Assembly: GCF_006542685.1 (NCBI RefSeq)
Contig: NZ_AP019736.1
Coordinates: forward strand, 2,220,001 to 2,284,000
Length of the DNA: 64,000 bases
Source of the DNA: Alistipes dispar
Lineage (GTDB): Bacteria > Bacteroidota > Bacteroidia > Bacteroidales > Rikenellaceae
Direction: 5' to 3'
A program made the position numbers and the translations under genes. The notes beneath the pieces are model-generated. The model was not told where the DNA came from, ran no database searches, and worked only from the letters and a program-made list of their open reading frames with translations. This document shows, in pieces, positions 60,011-64,000 of this stretch. Position 1 is the stretch's first letter, and every line of letters starts with the position of its first letter.

Positions 60011-60727
60011 TCACTCCCTCTCCGCGCCCTCTTCCCGGGCTGCGAGCAGGGCTTCGGCGAGGATGAAATCCTCCGCCGTCGTGATCTTGAGGTTGCCGCG
60101 TTCGCCCCGGGCGAGGAACACGCCGTGTCCCGCGGCCTCCACCACCGAGGCGTCGTCCGTGAATTCCGCGCGGTACTCCGCTCCGTAGGCTCCGCGCAGA
60201 AGGTCGGCGCGGAAAATCTGCGGAGTCTGCACGATCCGGAACCGGCGGCGGTCCGCTACGTGCGATGCCGCGATTCCCTCCGTTTCCGTCCGCTGCTCCT
60301 CCACTTCGCGCAGCGAATCGACCGCTTCGACGACCGGAATCGCCGCTCCGTACCGCTCCGCAGCCTCCGCCACGCGGCGGATCAGCTCCGCCGACACGAG
60401 CGGCCGCACGCCGTCCTGTACGGCGATCAGCTCCGGGTCGGTGCGGAGCGCCGCCAGTCCGCGCCGCACCGAATCGAACCGCTCGGCGCCTCCGGTGACG
60501 ATCGTGTGCGGGGCCACTTCGAAGCGCGCCGCGAGGTTTTTCCAGAAATCCGCATGACGTTCGGGCAGCACGGCGACGATTTCCGCGCCGGGCAGCGCCG
60601 CGGCCACGGCGTTGATCGTGCGTGCCAGTACCGGCATGCCGCCCAGCAGCGCGAACTGTTTGGGCAGGGCGCCTCCGCAGCGTGTCCCGCTGCCTCCGGC
60701 CACGATGATTGCTCCCGTGCGTGCCAT
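60011..60727 (-). CDS. ispD: 2-C-methyl-D-erythritol 4-phosphate cytidylyltransferase
   Basis: Third step of the MEP route to isoprenoids. 238 residues. The nucleotidyl-transferase N terminus AIIVAGGSGTRCGGALPKQF, the motif VQDGVRPLVS and the C-terminal FTDDASVVEAAGHGV and GERGNLKITTAEDF are all characteristic. The Gly-rich loop carries GGALPKQF in place of the more common GxxxPKQ. It starts 4 bases after the stop of the M23 gene, so is in its operon. Confidence 0.96.
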   Translation of the reverse strand: MARTGAIIVAGGSGTRCGGALPKQFALLGGMPVLARTINAVAAALPGAEIVAVLPERHADFWKNLAARFEVAPHTIVTGGAERFDSVRRGLAALRTDPELIAVQDGVRPLVSAELIRRVAEAAERYGAAIPVVEAVDSLREVEEQRTETEGIAASHVADRRRFRIVQTPQIFRADLLRGAYGAEYRAEFTDDASVVEAAGHGVFLARGERGNLKITTAEDFILAEALLAAREEGAERE

Positions 60728-60731
60728 GCCG

Positions 60732-62060
60732 TTATTCTTTGTCGCCGTTTTCCGCCTGCGCCGGGGCGGCCGTTCCGGGCAGCGTCAGCGAGTCGAGCTG
60801 CGTGATCCGCTCCTCGGGTTTCACCTCGCCGTTCAGCTCGGCCGTGATGCGGTCGCGCACGAATTCGAACAGCGGCCGGTTCTGTTTCGAGATCGGCTCG
60901 GCCGGCTCCTGCGGGACCTTCAGCGGGTCGATCGGCTTGCCGTTCTTCCAGATGCGGTAGTCGAGGTGCGGGCCTGTCGAGGCGCCGGTCGAACCGACGT
61001 ATCCGATGAGCTGTCCCTGCGATACGTGCGTCCCCTGCCGGATGCCCTTGGCGTAGCCGCTCAGGTGCAGATAACCCGTCACGAGATTTCCCGGATGCTT
61101 GATCTTGAGCGTGTTGCCTCCGCCTCCGCCCCAGCCGCGGAAGGTGACCACGCCGTCGGCCACGGCGTGTACGGGCGTTCCTTTCGGCGCGGCGTAGTCC
61201 ACGCCCGTATGCGGTCGGTAAACCTTGTATATCGGGTGCTTGCGCGCGTAGGTGAAGCGCGAGCTGATGCGCGTGTACTTGAGCGGCGCTTTGAGCAGTT
61301 GCTTGCGCAGGCTGCCGCCGTCGGCCTCCCAGTATTGGATCTTGCCGCCCTGCCGGAAGGGGATGGCGTAGTACTCCTTGCCGCTCTGCGTGAATTTCGC
61401 CCCCCATACGCGGCCGATGCCGGCCGAAACCGTGTCGTCGATGAACCGCTCGTCGTAGATCACCGTGAACGAGTCGCCTTTCTGGATGCCGAAGAAATCC
61501 ACCGTCCACTGGTAGATGTCCTCCATCTCCGCGGCCAGCGCGTAGGGGAGGTCGTGTTCCATGATCGCGCCCCAGAGCGAGGAGTTGATGACGGCGCTCT
61601 TCTTGGTGCGCCGCAGCGTGTAGGGTTTCGAATCCTTGCGCACGGAGACCGAATCGTTGTCGTGGAACCCGAAGACGACGTACTCCGTCGTGGATATTTC
61701 GTAGGCGAGGTAGTCCAGGTGCGGGGCGTAGAGCGAATCCTCGTGGATGAAGGTCGTGTATTTCTGTCCGGCCCGGATGCTGCGCAGCGGGAAGACATCC
61801 TTCGACTTCCTGTCCAGCAGGTCGATCGTGCGGGCCGGAACGCCGTAGCTTCCCAGGATTTTCCCCAGCGTCTCTCCCGAACCCACTTCGCCCGTTTCGG
61901 TGCGGTATTCTTCGGCGTCGATGCCGTAGAGCAGGTTTTGGGGGGCGGACTCCTCCTGCGCGGCTTCCGCGTCCGTTTCCGCTTCGGCCGATCCGTTCCG
62001 GCCGCAGGCGCCCGCCGCAGCCAGCAGCAGGGCGCAGATCGTGATTCGCAAATATCCCAT
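60732..62060 (-). CDS. M23-family metallopeptidase, lipoprotein
   Basis: A 442-residue murein endopeptidase-like lipoprotein (signal MGYLRITICALLLAAAGACG with Cys19). After a Glu/Ala-rich linker comes a LysM/OapA-like section (about 55-120, GSGETLGKILGSYGV) and an M23 domain from about 270 to 400 with the metal motif HTGVD (His284, Asp288) and HLD (365-367) where the family usually has HxH. The ATG at 62060 is chosen over 62081 because of the signal peptide and because a -7 box (TAAATTTG) lies between them. It is the first gene of an operon with ispD and the PH-like gene. Confidence 0.88.
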   Translation of the reverse strand: MGYLRITICALLLAAAGACGRNGSAEAETDAEAAQEESAPQNLLYGIDAEEYRTETGEVGSGETLGKILGSYGVPARTIDLLDRKSKDVFPLRSIRAGQKYTTFIHEDSLYAPHLDYLAYEISTTEYVVFGFHDNDSVSVRKDSKPYTLRRTKKSAVINSSLWGAIMEHDLPYALAAEMEDIYQWTVDFFGIQKGDSFTVIYDERFIDDTVSAGIGRVWGAKFTQSGKEYYAIPFRQGGKIQYWEADGGSLRKQLLKAPLKYTRISSRFTYARKHPIYKVYRPHTGVDYAAPKGTPVHAVADGVVTFRGWGGGGGNTLKIKHPGNLVTGYLHLSGYAKGIRQGTHVSQGQLIGYVGSTGASTGPHLDYRIWKNGKPIDPLKVPQEPAEPISKQNRPLFEFVRDRITAELNGEVKPEERITQLDSLTLPGTAAPAQAENGDKE

Positions 62061-62068
62061 AGTACGTG

Positions 62069-62076
62069 CAAATTTA
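62069..62076 (-). promoter_or_regulatory. -7 element of the M23-ispD operon
   Basis: TAAATTTG on the minus strand at 62069-62076, 8 bases before the ATG at 62060; the expected leader is at most a few bases. It excludes the upstream ATG at 62081. Confidence 0.5.
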
Positions 62077-62146
62077 GACAAAAAACGCGGATCCGCGAAT
62101 TTTCGTCTCCCTTTTCTGACCGATCCGTGCGTTTTGCGGGCGTTCG

Positions 62147-62178
62147 TTTGGTTTTCCCGGAAAAAGGCGTTACCTTTG
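62147..62178 (+). promoter_or_regulatory. Promoter of lpxK-punA
   Basis: TTTG at 62147-62150, exactly 20 bases, then TACCTTTG at 62171-62178: full consensus. The ATG of lpxK is 27 bases downstream, which also rules out the longer frame starting at 62041. Confidence 0.8.
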
Positions 62179-62205
62179 AAAAGTTTATATCCAAACCGGA
62201 ATAAG

Positions 62206-63249
62206 ATGCTGAAATGCCTGCTCGCGCCTGTGGCCGTCCTCTATAAAGCGGGGGTGACGTTGCGTCACCGCCTCTTCGACTGGGGCCTTCTCAAGAGCGA
62301 GAAGTTCGATATTCCGGTCGTCTGCATCGGCAATATCACCGTCGGCGGCACGGGCAAGACTCCGATGGCCGAGATGGTCGTGGGCTACATGTCCCAGACG
62401 CACCGCGTGGCGCTGCTCTCGCGCGGCTACGGCCGCCGCACGAAGGGCTACCGGGAGGTGAGCTGCGATTCGCACTACCGCGACGTGGGCGACGAGCCGT
62501 TGCAGATCAAGCTCAAGTTTCCCGAGACGGTGGTGGCCGTCTGCGAGAAGCGGGCCGAGGGCATCCGCCGCATCCGAGCCGAACACCCCGGGGTGGACCT
62601 CATCGTCATGGACGACGGCTTCCAGCACCGCTACGTGGAGCCGAAGGTCAATATCGTGATGATCGACGCCACGCGGCCCGTGCAGCACGACCGCATGCTG
62701 CCGCTGGGGACGCTGCGCGATCTGCCCGAACAACTACACCGTGCGCACTACTTCATCGTCACGAAGTGCCCCGAGCGGATGGCGCCGATCGACCGCCGCA
62801 TCCTGCGCAAGGTCCTGATCCAAGTGGCCTACCAGCGGGTCTATTTCACCCGTTTCGAGAGTTTCATGCCTCAGCCGCTCTATGCCGGCGAGGCCGCTCC
62901 GGAGCCGCTGACGCACGGCCGGCAGGTCATCGCCCTCTCGGGCATCGGCAATCCGAAGCCCTTTTTGCAGTCGCTCCGCGAGCGCTACGAGGTCGTGGCC
63001 GAGATGACGCTCGACGATCACCACGTCTATAAGGTCCGCGACATGCATGCGCTCGAGGCGCTGCTGTCCGAGCATCCGGGCGCGGTGATCGTGACGACCG
63101 AGAAGGACGCCGTGAAGATGACCCGCCGGGAGAAGGTCCCCGAGGCGGTCCGCCGCACGCTCTATTACCAACCGATCAATATTTCGTTCATAGAGGATTC
63201 GGCAACGGATTTTCTGCAAAAACTGGAAGAAGATGTTAGAGGAAATTAA
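62206..63249 (+). CDS. lpxK: Tetraacyldisaccharide 4'-kinase
   Basis: Phosphorylates the 4' position of the lipid A disaccharide at the inner membrane. 347 residues; one N-terminal amphipathic/hydrophobic segment, Walker A GNITVGGTGKTPMAEM near residues 44-59, RVALLSRGYGRRTKGYREV, and the LpxK signature VIVMDDGFQHR in the form LIVMDDGFQHRYVEP. The stop overlaps the punA start by 17 bases. Confidence 0.96.
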   Translation: MLKCLLAPVAVLYKAGVTLRHRLFDWGLLKSEKFDIPVVCIGNITVGGTGKTPMAEMVVGYMSQTHRVALLSRGYGRRTKGYREVSCDSHYRDVGDEPLQIKLKFPETVVAVCEKRAEGIRRIRAEHPGVDLIVMDDGFQHRYVEPKVNIVMIDATRPVQHDRMLPLGTLRDLPEQLHRAHYFIVTKCPERMAPIDRRILRKVLIQVAYQRVYFTRFESFMPQPLYAGEAAPEPLTHGRQVIALSGIGNPKPFLQSLRERYEVVAEMTLDDHHVYKVRDMHALEALLSEHPGAVIVTTEKDAVKMTRREKVPEAVRRTLYYQPINISFIEDSATDFLQKLEEDVRGN

Positions 63250-64000
63250 GAAAACCGCCGCGTTCATCCGGTCCGCGACCGGAGATTTCGCACCCGAGGT
63301 GGGCATCGTGCTCGGCACGGGGCTGGGCGATTTCGCCGACCGGATCGAGACGCGCCATGCGCTCGACTACAAGGATATTCCCGGCTTCCCCGTCTCGACG
63401 GTCGAGGGGCACAAGGGACGTCTGATTTTCGGCGAGGCGGGCGGCCGCCGCGTCGTGGCCATGCAGGGACGGTTCCACTACTATGAAGGCTATACGATGG
63501 AGCAGGTGACCTTCCCGATCCGCGTCATGCGGCTGCTCGGCATCCGCTTCCTGTTCGTCTCGAACGCCTCGGGCGGCATCAATGCATCGTTCCGCACGGG
63601 CGACCTGATGGTCATCACCGACCATATCAACCTGATGCCCAATCCGCTGATCGGGCCCAACATGGCCGAACTGGGTCCCCGTTTCCCGGACATGCACAAC
63701 TGCTACGACAAGGCGTTGATCGCCTCGGCGACGAAGATCGCCGGGGAGGAGGGGATCAAGCTCCAGTACGGCGTCTATGTCGGCGGCACGGGCCCCACGT
63801 TCGAAACGCAGGCCGAGTACCGCTATTTCAAGGCCATCGGCGGCGATGCCGCGGGCATGTCCACCGTGCCGGAGGTGATCGTGGCGCGTCACATGTCGGT
63901 TCCCGTCTTCGGCGTCTCGGTCATCACGAACTGCGGCCTGTCGGACGAGGCGGGCGACCACGAGGACGTGCAGCGCCAGGGCCGGAAGGCGGGCGTGAAG
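63233..64000 (+). CDS. punA: Purine nucleoside phosphorylase, 3' truncated by window end
   Basis: Splits inosine and guanosine with phosphate. The first 256 residues are present, open to the last base. Motifs of the PNP family II (trimeric) type: VGIVLGTGLGDFADRI, STVEGHKGRLIFGEAG, VAMQGRFHYYEGYTMEQVTF, SNASGGINASFRTGDLMVI and VYVGGTGPTFETQAEYRYF. The catalytic Asn/Glu regions are intact as far as seen. The 17-base overlap with lpxK suggests coupled translation, a common pair in Bacteroidales. Confidence 0.95.
   Translation, partial: MLEEIKKTAAFIRSATGDFAPEVGIVLGTGLGDFADRIETRHALDYKDIPGFPVSTVEGHKGRLIFGEAGGRRVVAMQGRFHYYEGYTMEQVTFPIRVMRLLGIRFLFVSNASGGINASFRTGDLMVITDHINLMPNPLIGPNMAELGPRFPDMHNCYDKALIASATKIAGEEGIKLQYGVYVGGTGPTFETQAEYRYFKAIGGDAAGMSTVPEVIVARHMSVPVFGVSVITNCGLSDEAGDHEDVQRQGRKAGVK

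Overview
This 64-kb window is a piece of chromosome from a GC-rich member of the Bacteroidales, most likely Alistipes or a close Rikenellaceae relative. The reasons are the family set (type III glutamine synthetase, heterodimeric methylmalonyl-CoA mutase, a C-T-C-A DksA-like protein, a BlaI/BlaR1-like pair with TonB-plug-like tails, a GH97-family lipoprotein, dipeptidyl peptidase III), the absence of clear Shine-Dalgarno sequences, and many Bacteroidetes-type promoters (TTTG, about 19-20 nt, TAnnTTTG), all in DNA of roughly 60% GC or more. The genus is an inference; the phylum is well supported. I saw no rRNA, tRNA, CRISPR array, insertion sequence, prophage or conjugative gene. This looks like core chromosome.

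Layout. 1-6.3 kb (+): an unrecognised gene end, lptC, a CNNM/CBS/CorC transporter, a PpiD-like foldase and a YqhD-type alcohol dehydrogenase. 6.3-11 kb (-): a small secreted protein and mutB-mutA. 11-15 kb: a divergent hairpin-rich intergenic region, glnN and an aldo/keto reductase. 15-18 kb (-): rpsU, a helix-hairpin-helix protein, murQ and a BadF-type sugar kinase. 18-20.7 kb (+): blaI and blaR1-like genes. 20.8-32.5 kb (-): a beta-barrel protein, the DksA-like gene, ileS, an MsbA-like exporter, rnhA and valS. 32.6-40.6 kb (+): lon, two small enzymes, kdsB-kdsA-kdsD and an aberrant GH97 lipoprotein. 40.8-44.9 kb (-): an XRE regulator with a membrane partner, a PAS protein with a ClC channel, and trpS. 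45.2-53.4 kb (+): oxyR, then rsfS-ftsH-cdsA-psd-AI-2E-like-ribK, then ahcY. 53.6-55.4 kb (-): DUF456 and panD/panC. 55.5-59 kb (+): DUF1080, a DPP III lipoprotein and an acetyltransferase. 59.2-62.1 kb (-): rubredoxin (54 aa), a PH-like membrane protein, ispD and an M23 peptidase. 62.2-64 kb (+): lpxK and punA (truncated by the window end).

Themes. Cell-envelope construction dominates: LPS (lptC, kdsB/A/D, lpxK, an MsbA-like exporter), phospholipid (cdsA, psd), isoprenoid (ispD), peptidoglycan turnover (murQ, MurNAc/GlcNAc kinase, M23 peptidase) and envelope proteostasis (ppiD, ftsH, lon). Central metabolism is represented by propionate/succinate interconversion (mutAB), ammonia assimilation (glnN), the methyl cycle (ahcY), pantothenate synthesis (panCD) and purine salvage (punA).

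The parts I consider least ordinary are: the BlaI/BlaR1-like sensor with three plug-like domains and 19-residue repeats, divergent from the amino-sugar recycling genes; the cysteine-rich GH97 protein that has lost family active-site motifs; the PAS-ClC pair; the XRE regulator whose promoter contains a near-ideal palindrome; and three promoters that almost touch their start codons. I do not see a convincing wholly new multi-gene system.
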